Positions 19,023 to 27,095 of a stretch of 64,000 nucleotides of DNA are shown piece after piece (within the stretch, counting starts at the first letter, position 1; the number at the start of each line of letters is the position of its first letter). The stretch spans positions 1 to 64,000 of the forward strand of contig PBLV01000068.1 of the NCBI GenBank assembly GCA_002721895.1, given 5' to 3'. The DNA is from Verrucomicrobiales bacterium (GTDB taxonomy: Bacteria; Verrucomicrobiota; Verrucomicrobiae; Limisphaerales; UBA1100). Made by a program: the position numbers and the translations under genes. The notes below the pieces were generated by a model. The model was not told where the DNA came from, did no database searches, and saw only the letters and a list, made by a program, of their open reading frames with translations.

Positions 19023-20003
19023 ATGAAGGCATGGCAGACCTTGCTGGGGCTGCTTCTTCTCGTCGGTTGTTCGAGGCATGCAGCCCAGCATAATTCCCCG
19101 AGCGAACCTGTTTCAATTCAGCCGGATGCCGCCCCGATTAAAGTGGCGGCTGATTCTCCCGCGAAACCGGCTCCGCCTCCCGTCCCCAAGGTGGAGGCCA
19201 ATGATTTTTCCGAAAACCTTGAAGAGGAGGCGGCCCGCAAGGTGCGTGAAAAGCGGGAACGAGAGGAGGCCGCCCAGGCCGGGGCCAAGGAATTGGAGTT
19301 GGTCAACCTGCAGGCGCTTCATCAACAGGCTGCACTCGGGAATGTCCATGCGCAGGTGGATCTTGGGTTGATTTATTTCGAGGGCAAACGGGTGGCGAAG
19401 AGTGCGGCTCACGCGCAATACTGGTGGACGGCCGCGGCTCGGCAGGGGAATCTTGTGGCCCGACGAAACCTGGAGCTTTTAAGGGAGCCACCGCCGGAGG
19501 GTGAGGTGAGTTTTTTTGGAACTCGTGGGAAAGGGCGGCGATTTATCTTCGTGATCGACAAGTCAGGCAGTATGGCTGTGCGGCGGTTGCTGGCAGCCAA
19601 GCGGGAACTCAGCCGCACACTGGAACGGTTGCCGACGGGTTCTGAATTCCTGATTTATTTTTTCGACCACAGTGCCGAGGTGATGCCGGTCAGCGGGCTG
19701 CTTCCGGCCACGCCACAAAATGTGACATGGGCCAAGCGATGGATGCAGGCCCGCATTTCAGGAGGGGGCACGGATCCGCGCCAGGCGCTGGAATGGGCGT
19801 TTGAATTGAAACCGGACACAGTCTGGTTGTTGAGCGACGGCCGGTTCACGTCGTCGGGCGCGGTTTTGAAACAGTTGAATCGTGACAACCTCGACAAGGC
19901 TACGCGGATCAACACGCTGGCCTTTCATGACCGCTCCGGCGAGTTGACCCTTCGCGCCATTGCCCAAGCGCATGGCGGTGCCTATCGCTTCGTGGCGCCG
20001 TGA
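19023..20003 (+). CDS. Lipoprotein with Sel1 repeats and a von Willebrand A domain
   Basis: A 326-residue lipoprotein with lipobox LLVGC near residue 18. After a Pro/Ala linker and a charged helix ('EEEAARKVREKREREEAAQA'), residues about 100-155 hold Sel1-like repeats ('AALGNVHAQVDLGLIYFEG', 'AARQGNLVARRNLELL'). Residues about 165-326 form a VWA domain with a MIDAS-type start 'FIFVIDKSGSM', a threonine in 'GGGTDPRQAL' and 'LLSDGRF'. VWA domains bind ligands through a metal ion. A surface-anchored scaffold or receptor is likely. The start at 19023 is chosen for the lipoprotein signal. Confidence 0.85.
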   Translation: MKAWQTLLGLLLLVGCSRHAAQHNSPSEPVSIQPDAAPIKVAADSPAKPAPPPVPKVEANDFSENLEEEAARKVREKREREEAAQAGAKELELVNLQALHQQAALGNVHAQVDLGLIYFEGKRVAKSAAHAQYWWTAAARQGNLVARRNLELLREPPPEGEVSFFGTRGKGRRFIFVIDKSGSMAVRRLLAAKRELSRTLERLPTGSEFLIYFFDHSAEVMPVSGLLPATPQNVTWAKRWMQARISGGGTDPRQALEWAFELKPDTVWLLSDGRFTSSGAVLKQLNRDNLDKATRINTLAFHDRSGELTLRAIAQAHGGAYRFVAP

Positions 20004-20056
20004 GTTTCGGGCCCTTCCAGCTCGACGGCACTGCGCTGCCACGTTACACCAACCGC

Positions 20057-21118
20057 ATGTCCACAGCCGCGCAACCTGCCTATGACTTGACGGCGACGTA
20101 TGCCGAGAATTTTGAGCGCGGCCCGCGGTTTGTATCCACGCCGGAACCTCCCAAAGTGTCTCTGAAATGGCTGCTCGGCCAGCCGGTGGGGAGCCGGTTT
20201 GGCATCGCGGCGGGGCTGTTGCTGAACAGCAAGTGGGTGCGGGCTTATGCAGAGCGCGGATTTGACATTTTGACGTACAAGACCGTTCGATCCCGCAAAC
20301 GGGAATGCTACCCGCCGCCTAACTGGGTTTTCGTGGAGGCGGACGAGGGTGAAGGGCCGGTCTATGTCACGGACCAGATTTCGGGAAATCCGGCAGATGC
20401 CAGTTCCGCGGTTTGCTTCGGCATGCCCTCAATGCCGCCGGAGTTTTGGCGCGAGGATGTGGCCCATTGCAAGGAACACCTGAGCGGGCGGAAGATGTTG
20501 GTGGTTTCCGTGGTGGCCAGTCCCGAGCCGGGTTGGAGTCAGGCGCAGTTTGCTGACGATTTTTCGCAGTGCGCCGCCTGGGCGGTGGAGGCGGGCGCGG
20601 ATGTCATCGAGGCAAATTTCTCGTGTCCCAATGTTTGTTCCGCGGAAGGGCAGGTATACCTGGACCCCGCCTTGAGTGGGGAGGTGGCCAGAACCATCCG
20701 CGGTGCTATCGGGGAGGTGCCATTGTTGCTTAAGGTGGCGGCGTTTCCGGACACCGGCTGCATGAGGGATTTTCTGGGTGCGGTGAACGGGGCGGCCAGC
20801 GGGGTGGCCTTGGTGAATGGAATTGCCCGGCCTGTGTTACACCGCGATGGTCGGCCGGCGTTTGGGGATGATTTTGTCAAGGCGGGTGTTCTGGGGCGCA
20901 TCATTCATCGGCCGTCGGTAGAATATGTGCGCGAGGCACGGGCGATGGTGAATGAACGAAACCTTGAGTTGTCCATCTTTGCCGTGGGAGGTGCATCACA
21001 GGCGGAGGACATGGCGGATTTTTATGAGGCCGGCGCGGATGCCGTGATGATGGGTAGTGCGCCTATGTATCTTCCCAATCTCGCCTGTGAGATAAAGGCC
21101 AGCCATCCGGAATGGTGA
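20057..21118 (+). CDS. PyrD-like FMN-dependent dehydrogenase
   Basis: A protein of about 353 residues with a TIM-barrel of the dihydroorotate dehydrogenase type: 'GQPVGSRFGIAAGLLLNSKW', 'YKTVRSR', 'VIEANFSCPNV' (the NxSxPN region), 'LLLKVAAFPDTG', and FMN-phosphate-binding 'FAVGGASQAEDMADF' and 'GADAVMMGSAPM'. The catalytic Cys/Ser position could not be assigned by eye, and an orotate-forming role is not certain; dihydropyrimidine dehydrogenase-like or other enzymes remain possible. An alternative GTG start at 20000 would overlap the previous stop by 4 bases and add 19 residues. No good ribosome-binding site precedes either. Confidence 0.75.
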   Translation: MSTAAQPAYDLTATYAENFERGPRFVSTPEPPKVSLKWLLGQPVGSRFGIAAGLLLNSKWVRAYAERGFDILTYKTVRSRKRECYPPPNWVFVEADEGEGPVYVTDQISGNPADASSAVCFGMPSMPPEFWREDVAHCKEHLSGRKMLVVSVVASPEPGWSQAQFADDFSQCAAWAVEAGADVIEANFSCPNVCSAEGQVYLDPALSGEVARTIRGAIGEVPLLLKVAAFPDTGCMRDFLGAVNGAASGVALVNGIARPVLHRDGRPAFGDDFVKAGVLGRIIHRPSVEYVREARAMVNERNLELSIFAVGGASQAEDMADFYEAGADAVMMGSAPMYLPNLACEIKASHPEW

Positions 21119-21206
21119 CGGGCGGTTGTTGAATCCTTTCCTGAAACCAGGCGTCTGACCATCAGCGGCTTTTCAGCTGGAGCAAATTGAGTTAGATTTT
21201 GCGCGG

Positions 21207-22526
21207 ATGAGTTTACCCAAATACAACTGCGATGGCATGGGCCGGCGGGATTTCCTGCAGGTTGGTCTTGGCGGTTCGCTGGGGTTGGGCTTGGTGGATT
21301 TGTTGCGTGCGCGGGAGGCGGCGAATGGGGGCCGTCGGGTGAATTGCATTCTGGTTTGGCTCGATGGCGGGCCGTCGCATTACGAGACCTTTGATCCGAA
21401 ACCGGATGCGCCCGAAGAAATTCGAGGCGAATTTGGGGCTATCAAGACCAGCGTGCCGGGCGTTCGGTTTTGCGACAAGGTGCCACACTTGGCGAAGGTT
21501 ATGGACAAGGTCACCATCGTCCGGTCAATCTGGCACAAGGATCCCAACCACGGCGGCGGCAACCATTACATGATGACCGGCCGGCCGACACCGGTGCCGG
21601 TGAACTGCGGGGCGTTCGTGACGTTTCATCCGTCGTTTGGCTCGATGGTCAGTTATGATCGAGGCGTGATCAAGGGGCTCCCACCTTACATGTCGCTGGG
21701 TCGGATGAGCCGCTCGGGTGGGCCAAACTTTCTTGGGGCCGAGCATGCGCCTTTTATCATCAAGGCGGATCCGAACAGTTCCAGCTTCAAGGTGCGGGAC
21801 GTGGTGTTACCCAAGGGAATCGGTGAAGCACGCGCGGAGAACCGCCGTCAGTTGCGGCGTGAACTGGACAATCTGCTGCGCATTACCGACAAAGTGGCCA
21901 AGGATCCCGCAGTGAGTTTTGACCGCTTCAACGCGCAGGGTGTGGATTTGGTTACCTCGACGGCCGCGCAACAGGCGTTCGACATTGCCAAGGAAGACAA
22001 GAAAGTGCGCGACAGCTATGGCCGGACGGATCTTGGCCAGCGCATGCTGCTGGCGCGTCGGTTGGTGGAGGTGGGGGTATCCTTTGTCACGGTTTACTAC
22101 GGTGGTTGGGATCATCACCGTACGATTTTCAAGACGCTCAAGGGGAGCTTCATGAGCAAGTGGGATCAGGGACTGGCGGCGCTCATCAACGACCTCGACC
22201 AGCGAGGCATGCTGGATGACACCATGGTGGTTTGCTTGGGCGAGTTCGGCCGCACGCCTAAGGTGAACAAGGACGCGGGGCGTGACCATTGGCCGGGGGC
22301 AATGAGCGTGTTGCTGGCGGGTGCGGGCATTCCGCGCGGCCAGATTGTCGGCGCGACGGATGCGAATGGTTATTACGCTGCCGAGAATGTCTACACGCCG
22401 GAGGATTTCGCCGCGTCGCTCTATCGCAAGATGGGCATTGATCCGCATCAGGTGCTGCACACCGCCACAGGCCGGCCAGTGCAACTGGTGGATGGCGGTT
22501 CGCGTATCAAGGAACTCTTCACTTGA
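21207..22526 (+). CDS. DUF1501 protein (Tat-exported, sulfatase-fold)
   Basis: A 439-residue member of the DUF1501 family, distant relatives of sulfatases and alkaline phosphatases. Its N-terminus has a Tat-like signal (GRRDFLQVGLGGSLGLGL). Typical landmarks follow: 'LVWLDGGPSHYETFDPKPDA', 'SIWHKDPNHGGGNHYMMTG', 'VTVYYGGWDHH', 'MVVCLGEFGRTPKVN' and 'GRDHWPGAMSVLLAG'. In PVC bacteria it is usually paired with a DUF1549/DUF1553 cytochrome-type protein; here its partner is instead the PPC-domain protein, whose start overlaps or abuts this stop. The biochemical role is unknown. Confidence 0.92.
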   Translation: MSLPKYNCDGMGRRDFLQVGLGGSLGLGLVDLLRAREAANGGRRVNCILVWLDGGPSHYETFDPKPDAPEEIRGEFGAIKTSVPGVRFCDKVPHLAKVMDKVTIVRSIWHKDPNHGGGNHYMMTGRPTPVPVNCGAFVTFHPSFGSMVSYDRGVIKGLPPYMSLGRMSRSGGPNFLGAEHAPFIIKADPNSSSFKVRDVVLPKGIGEARAENRRQLRRELDNLLRITDKVAKDPAVSFDRFNAQGVDLVTSTAAQQAFDIAKEDKKVRDSYGRTDLGQRMLLARRLVEVGVSFVTVYYGGWDHHRTIFKTLKGSFMSKWDQGLAALINDLDQRGMLDDTMVVCLGEFGRTPKVNKDAGRDHWPGAMSVLLAGAGIPRGQIVGATDANGYYAAENVYTPEDFAASLYRKMGIDPHQVLHTATGRPVQLVDGGSRIKELFT

Positions 22527-22528
22527 AA

Positions 22529-24172
22529 ATGCGCGTGGTCATCGCGGCCCTTCTTGTCGTCAATTCCGTTCAGGCCGCGCCACAGGTGGATTGGCTTTTC
22601 CCCATGGGCGCTCAGCGAGGCACGGAGACTACGGTTCAAATTGGCGGAAAGCACACATGGCCACTCAAGGCCTGGGCGGACGACAAGGGCATCGCAATTG
22701 AGCCTGACGCCAACAAGACCGGCGCATTCAAGGTCAAGGTGGCAGAGGAAGTTGTGCCTGGCCCGCATCTGGTTCGGTTTTACGACGCCAATGGCACGAC
22801 GTCTCCAAGGGTGTTTTTTGTGGGCAAGGCGCCGGATGCCCTTGAGAAGGAGCCCAATAACGAGATGCTGGATGCCCAGTTGCTGGAGGAGCTTCCCGCA
22901 GTGGTGCATGGCAAACTGCAGAAGGGTGGAGATGTGGACGCCTATCGTGTGCGGCTTAAGGCGGGGCAGGTGCTAGTGGCGGAGCTGGACGCATACACTG
23001 CCGGTGTGGCGATGGATGCGCTGATGATGCTGCGCGATATGCGGGGAGTGAAAGTGGCCTTTAATCACGACGCCCATTCTTTGGATCCGAGGTTGGTTTG
23101 GCGGTGTCAGCGCGATGGGGAGTACGTATTGCAGGTGGCCGCGTTCAAGTTCCCGGCCAACAGCACTTCAAGTTTCAGCGGAGGCGAAAACCACGTTTAC
23201 CGACTTACGATCACCAACGGACCGTTTCTGCGCCATGCTTGGCCGGCGTCGGTGTCCGGCGGCACGGATTCGCTGGTCAGTCTCGTGGGATGGAACCTGC
23301 GTGAGGATGTCGTGAAAGTGAAGCGAACAGATGCGAGCGAGTTGGTTCTGCCCATTGAGGCGGTTAACGGCCCGTTGCGTTTGCCGGTGTCGAGACGAGC
23401 GGAATCCATCGAGCGGGAGCCCAATGACACCAATGCGACAGCCAATGAATTCGGTTTGCCGATGTCGATTTCCGCGCGAATTGATAAGCCGGGCGACGTG
23501 GATCGATTTGCCTTTTTCCCGGGCAAGGGGGATCGGTGTCGGTTTGACTTGGACTCGTTTGAACTGGGTTTCCTGCTGGATGCGCACTTGTCGATAGAAG
23601 ATGCCAATGGCAGGGAACTGGCCGCCAACGATGACTCCAACAAGAAGCGGGATCCGTTCCTGAACTGGACCGCGCCCGTGGGTGGGAGGTATTGCGTCAA
23701 AGTGCGAAGCCTTTTAAACAAGGGTGGCGGTGAATATTTTTATCGCTTGAAACTCAGTCGCCCGGAACCCTCCTTCAGCGGCACGGTGGCCGCGCCTCAT
23801 TTCGTGGTGAACGCCGGGGTCACGGCCGAGGTGAAGGTGGCCGTGAATTTTCTGGATGGATTCAAAGGCAAACTCGAGGTGGCCGTGTCCGGTCTACCCA
23901 GGGGGGTGACGGCGGAATCGGTGATGATGGAAAAGAAGGGTGACGCTGTTCTGAAATTGGTCGCAGCTGGAGATGCCCGACCGCACAACGGGCCAATCCA
24001 AATCTCTGTGATTACGGAGGACGGTGTGATTGTGAAACCCGTCACCACGGCGCTTACCAGCGCGGGCACTTCGAATGGTGTTCCACAGGGTTTTCCGGAT
24101 TTCATCATTCCCAACACAGCCAGCCTCTGGCTTACCGTTCTGCCGCCCAAGCCCTCGGAAAAGGACAAGTGA
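22529..24172 (+). CDS. Exported protein with PPC (pre-peptidase C-terminal) domains
   Basis: A 547-residue protein with signal peptide (VVIAALLVVNSVQAAP). Two 'EPNN/EPND' motif regions ('LEKEPNNEMLDAQLLEEL' near residue 110 and 'IEREPNDTNATANEFGL' near residue 295) each begin a PPC-type beta sandwich ('GDVDAYRVRLKAGQ', 'GDVDRFAFFPGKGD'). An N-terminal IPT/TIG-like segment ('LFPMGAQRGTETTVQIGG') precedes them. These proteins often accompany DUF1501 and PSD1 genes in Planctomycetes and Verrucomicrobia. A TTG start at 22523 is possible, but ATG 22529 is preferred. Probably surface or periplasmic, binding sugar or protein. Confidence 0.85.
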   Translation: MRVVIAALLVVNSVQAAPQVDWLFPMGAQRGTETTVQIGGKHTWPLKAWADDKGIAIEPDANKTGAFKVKVAEEVVPGPHLVRFYDANGTTSPRVFFVGKAPDALEKEPNNEMLDAQLLEELPAVVHGKLQKGGDVDAYRVRLKAGQVLVAELDAYTAGVAMDALMMLRDMRGVKVAFNHDAHSLDPRLVWRCQRDGEYVLQVAAFKFPANSTSSFSGGENHVYRLTITNGPFLRHAWPASVSGGTDSLVSLVGWNLREDVVKVKRTDASELVLPIEAVNGPLRLPVSRRAESIEREPNDTNATANEFGLPMSISARIDKPGDVDRFAFFPGKGDRCRFDLDSFELGFLLDAHLSIEDANGRELAANDDSNKKRDPFLNWTAPVGGRYCVKVRSLLNKGGGEYFYRLKLSRPEPSFSGTVAAPHFVVNAGVTAEVKVAVNFLDGFKGKLEVAVSGLPRGVTAESVMMEKKGDAVLKLVAAGDARPHNGPIQISVITEDGVIVKPVTTALTSAGTSNGVPQGFPDFIIPNTASLWLTVLPPKPSEKDK

Positions 24173-24244
24173 ACTCAAACTGCAAGGCATCGAGGGATTG
24201 ACGGGGCATTGCGAAGGGGGCAGCCTTTGGCTGTGTTTACCGTC

Positions 24245-24877
24245 ATGAAAATCAACTGGTTAGCTTTGTGTCGGGTTCTGCCGCTCGTGGTTTGCTTGGT
24301 GGCAGCGTGTGGCCAAAAGGAGGGGGATGGGAATCAACGGGGGCCGTCCGTGAAACCACCCAAGCCAGGTGGCGGCATGCCGCCGGAAGCCACGGTCCAA
24401 AAACCTGAAACCTCGATCGTGCCGGTGAAGCTGTGGAAATCTTCCGGCGTGGCGGAATTGAGGAGCTTGGGGAATGTCAGGCAGTTGGTGTTGGGTATTC
24501 TGTCATACGTGGATTTGAACAAGCGCGAACTGCCGGTCTCCGACAACTGGTGTGAGGCGATATGGGATGCGGAGACAGGCGGAAGCGTGTTCATCTCTCC
24601 CCAATCTCCCGACGTGGCGGCCCTGCAGGAAGCGGAGGGTAACCATAGTCACTATGCGTTGAACGCCGCCTTGGCGGGCAAATCCCTGAACGGTTTGCCG
24701 GGACAAACAGTTCTGTTATTTGAGGCAGATCTTGGCTGGAACGGATCCGGAGGACTGGAGGAGGCGAAACGCTTTGCGGCGGATCATGGCGTGACAAAAA
24801 TGGTAGTGGGATTTGTGGATGGGAGTTGTCGGCCTCTAGCACCGAAGGAGTTGGATGGCCTGAAATGGGCGCCCTGA
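24245..24877 (+). CDS. Lipoprotein with isolated pseudopilin-like C-terminal module
   Basis: A 210-residue lipoprotein (lipobox LVAACG, Cys near residue 21) with a Gly/Pro-rich linker. From about residue 75 it carries the passenger part of a DUF1559-type pseudopilin ('LGNVRQLVLGILSYVDLNKR', 'SHYALNAALAGKSLNGLPGQ', 'LLFEADLGWNGSGG', 'VVGFVDGSCRPL') but no prepilin leader. The same module ends the next two genes, with 'LGWNG' shared exactly by the nearer neighbour, so the three look like products of duplication. Function unknown. Start chosen at 24245 because the signal begins there. Confidence 0.75.
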   Translation: MKINWLALCRVLPLVVCLVAACGQKEGDGNQRGPSVKPPKPGGGMPPEATVQKPETSIVPVKLWKSSGVAELRSLGNVRQLVLGILSYVDLNKRELPVSDNWCEAIWDAETGGSVFISPQSPDVAALQEAEGNHSHYALNAALAGKSLNGLPGQTVLLFEADLGWNGSGGLEEAKRFAADHGVTKMVVGFVDGSCRPLAPKELDGLKWAP

Positions 24878-25007
24878 AAACCACGGATTTGGGGCTGTAG
24901 ATTGTCATTGTTTCCGGGACGGGGCGAGGCCATAGTGGGGCGTGATACTGCAGGTTTTGCGTTGTGTGCGAGGTTTGCCGTTTGATTCTCTGACCAAAAA
25001 CAGTTTC

Positions 25008-27092
25008 ATGAAAGTTCCTCATCCTACCTCTTTGTTGTCGGTCGCCTTGGTTTTTGCGGTGGCATGTGGACAGACGCCCTCGTCCTCCGATTCCGCAGGG
25101 GGTAACACCCCAAGTCCGGATGCTGGTGCAGCAACGAAACCAAAGGAGTCCGAGCCGAAACCAGACGTCGCGACCAAGCCCCCCGCAGAGGCCAAGGCCG
25201 CAGAAAAGCCGCCTTTTAAGATTGTGCCTGGGCAGAACACGAGCTTTGCGGAGACAGCAAAATATCTGGATGCGGGAGGGTCATTCTACATGTATCTGGA
25301 TACAGAACAATTCCAGGTGTGGGTGGACAAGGCCTTTGAGTTTGGGGAGAACCTGATTGAGAACGAGGCGGAGCTTTTGGGGATCGGCGAGGATGAGCAG
25401 GCTATGGTCGATCTGGTGTTGGGCGGCATCAAGAAGGCGTTTTTGGCCAGCGGTTTGCGGGCTATTGACGGTATGGGGCTGAGCACCGTGGAGCTGGAGG
25501 GCGGCATCAAGCGAAACGTGGTGGTGTATCACCGTGATCCGGCCAAGGGAGATGGATTGATCTGGAACCTATTCGGCACGGAACCGCATGCGCCGGACAT
25601 GCTCAGGCTAGCGCCGAAGGACACGGCCCTTGCGGTTCATGGAGACATGGATGTGAAGATGGGCTTGGACTGGTTGAAGGATTTCGTGACCCAAAACACG
25701 ACCCCGGAAGTGGCTGCGGAAATGGCGGGTCTGTTGACGCAGGCAAACCAAATGGTGGAATTGGAAAAATTGCTGACATCCTTGGGCGGACAGCATGGAT
25801 TTCTTCTGACGCTGGACGAAAAAAATCAGGTACCCATTCCTTTGCCCATGCTGATGGGGCCGGACATGGAGGAATTTGAACGCGATCCGCTGCCATTTCC
25901 GAATGAGCTGCCAAGGCCCAATGAGCCTCGGCCGGACGATGCCCCGGAACCGGAGGTGGAACCCAAGGCCAGCCCTGTTGCGCTGCAGGATCCGGATGAG
26001 GCGGGATCCGAATTGGACGTGCTGAAAATTCCGGGGCCAGGTGTTGCGTTGGTGATGAAGGTGAAAGACACCACCGTGGCGGATAAGCTGTTGCCCATGC
26101 TCGCTGCGTTCCTGGAGCAGCAGGCCATGGAGTTGCGGGTGGTGGCTGAGCAGGGTGTGAAAATCTCGGTGATTGAAGTGCCGTTTCCGCCGGATGTGCC
26201 AGAGGGCGTTGCCAAGCTTCTACAACCGGCCATTTTCCAGAATGATGATTATCTGGTGCTGGCCACCAGCCTCGATCTGGCCAAGCGCATGATTGCGGTG
26301 CAGGAGGGCGGGGAAGGGCTGAAGGATTCGGAGGAATTCAAGAAGCTTGCCAAGGGGCTGGACCTCAATGGCAACCAGTTCACATTTCTCAGCGAGAAGG
26401 TTGGGCACCATTACGGAGAGTTTTTAAAGACAATGTTCAAGGTGGGTGCTGGCGAGGAAATGCCAGAGTTCATGAGTGATTTCATGGTGAAGATTTCCAC
26501 CATCGGCATGGCTGGGCAGCTTTCGGTGGCCCGAGCATTGCCCGATGGCTATATGGTGGTGTCGCACACCCCAGGTTTTACGCAAGAAAGCGGCATGGTG
26601 ATGGCTGTGGCGGTGATCCCCGTGGCTGTGGGTGCCAGCGTGCTGCTGCCTGCGGTGGCCATGGCCAAGGCCAGAGCGGAGGAGGTCAAGAGCCTGAACA
26701 ACGCGTCTCAACTAGCCAAGGGCGTTATTGTCCATGCCATTGATAATGGGGACAAGTTTCCGGAGAAATGGTGTGATGCGATTCTTCAGGATGTAGGCGG
26801 GCCAGACGTGTTTATTTCTCCAAATGATGTCGTGCAGGATGATGTAAAGGCCAGTTCATACGCCATCAATGCGGCGGTCATTGGCAAGAGTCTGGATGAA
26901 GTGCCGCCAGAGACGGTGTTGATTTTTGAGTGCAATCTGGGCTGGAACGGCAAGGGCGACTTGGAGCAGTTGCTGGATAGATTCCCTCATCACAATGTAG
27001 CGATCGTCACCGCGGATGGCTCGGCTAGGACAGTGGATGTTTTTGAAGCGGAAACGCTGCTTTGGGACCCGGAATCTGAAAAGGAGAAATGA
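25008..27092 (+). CDS. Large lipoprotein with pseudopilin-like C-terminal module
   Basis: A 694-residue lipoprotein (VFAVACGQ, Cys near residue 18). Residues about 75-290 and 335-530 are alpha/beta regions without recognised domains ('FAETAKYLDAGGSFYMYLDT'), separated by a Pro/Glu-rich linker near residues 290-330. From about residue 545, a hydrophobic helix plus 'LLPAVAMAKARAEEVKSLNN' and 'IDNGDKFPEKWCDAI' reproduces the N-terminal helix and first loop of DUF1559 pseudopilins, ending in 'ECNLGWNGKGDL' and 'TADGSARTV'. It is 3 bases from the next gene, with AAGGAG before that start. A paralogue of 27096-28880. Function unknown. Confidence 0.78.
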   Translation: MKVPHPTSLLSVALVFAVACGQTPSSSDSAGGNTPSPDAGAATKPKESEPKPDVATKPPAEAKAAEKPPFKIVPGQNTSFAETAKYLDAGGSFYMYLDTEQFQVWVDKAFEFGENLIENEAELLGIGEDEQAMVDLVLGGIKKAFLASGLRAIDGMGLSTVELEGGIKRNVVVYHRDPAKGDGLIWNLFGTEPHAPDMLRLAPKDTALAVHGDMDVKMGLDWLKDFVTQNTTPEVAAEMAGLLTQANQMVELEKLLTSLGGQHGFLLTLDEKNQVPIPLPMLMGPDMEEFERDPLPFPNELPRPNEPRPDDAPEPEVEPKASPVALQDPDEAGSELDVLKIPGPGVALVMKVKDTTVADKLLPMLAAFLEQQAMELRVVAEQGVKISVIEVPFPPDVPEGVAKLLQPAIFQNDDYLVLATSLDLAKRMIAVQEGGEGLKDSEEFKKLAKGLDLNGNQFTFLSEKVGHHYGEFLKTMFKVGAGEEMPEFMSDFMVKISTIGMAGQLSVARALPDGYMVVSHTPGFTQESGMVMAVAVIPVAVGASVLLPAVAMAKARAEEVKSLNNASQLAKGVIVHAIDNGDKFPEKWCDAILQDVGGPDVFISPNDVVQDDVKASSYAINAAVIGKSLDEVPPETVLIFECNLGWNGKGDLEQLLDRFPHHNVAIVTADGSARTVDVFEAETLLWDPESEKEK

Positions 27093-27095
27093 AGT

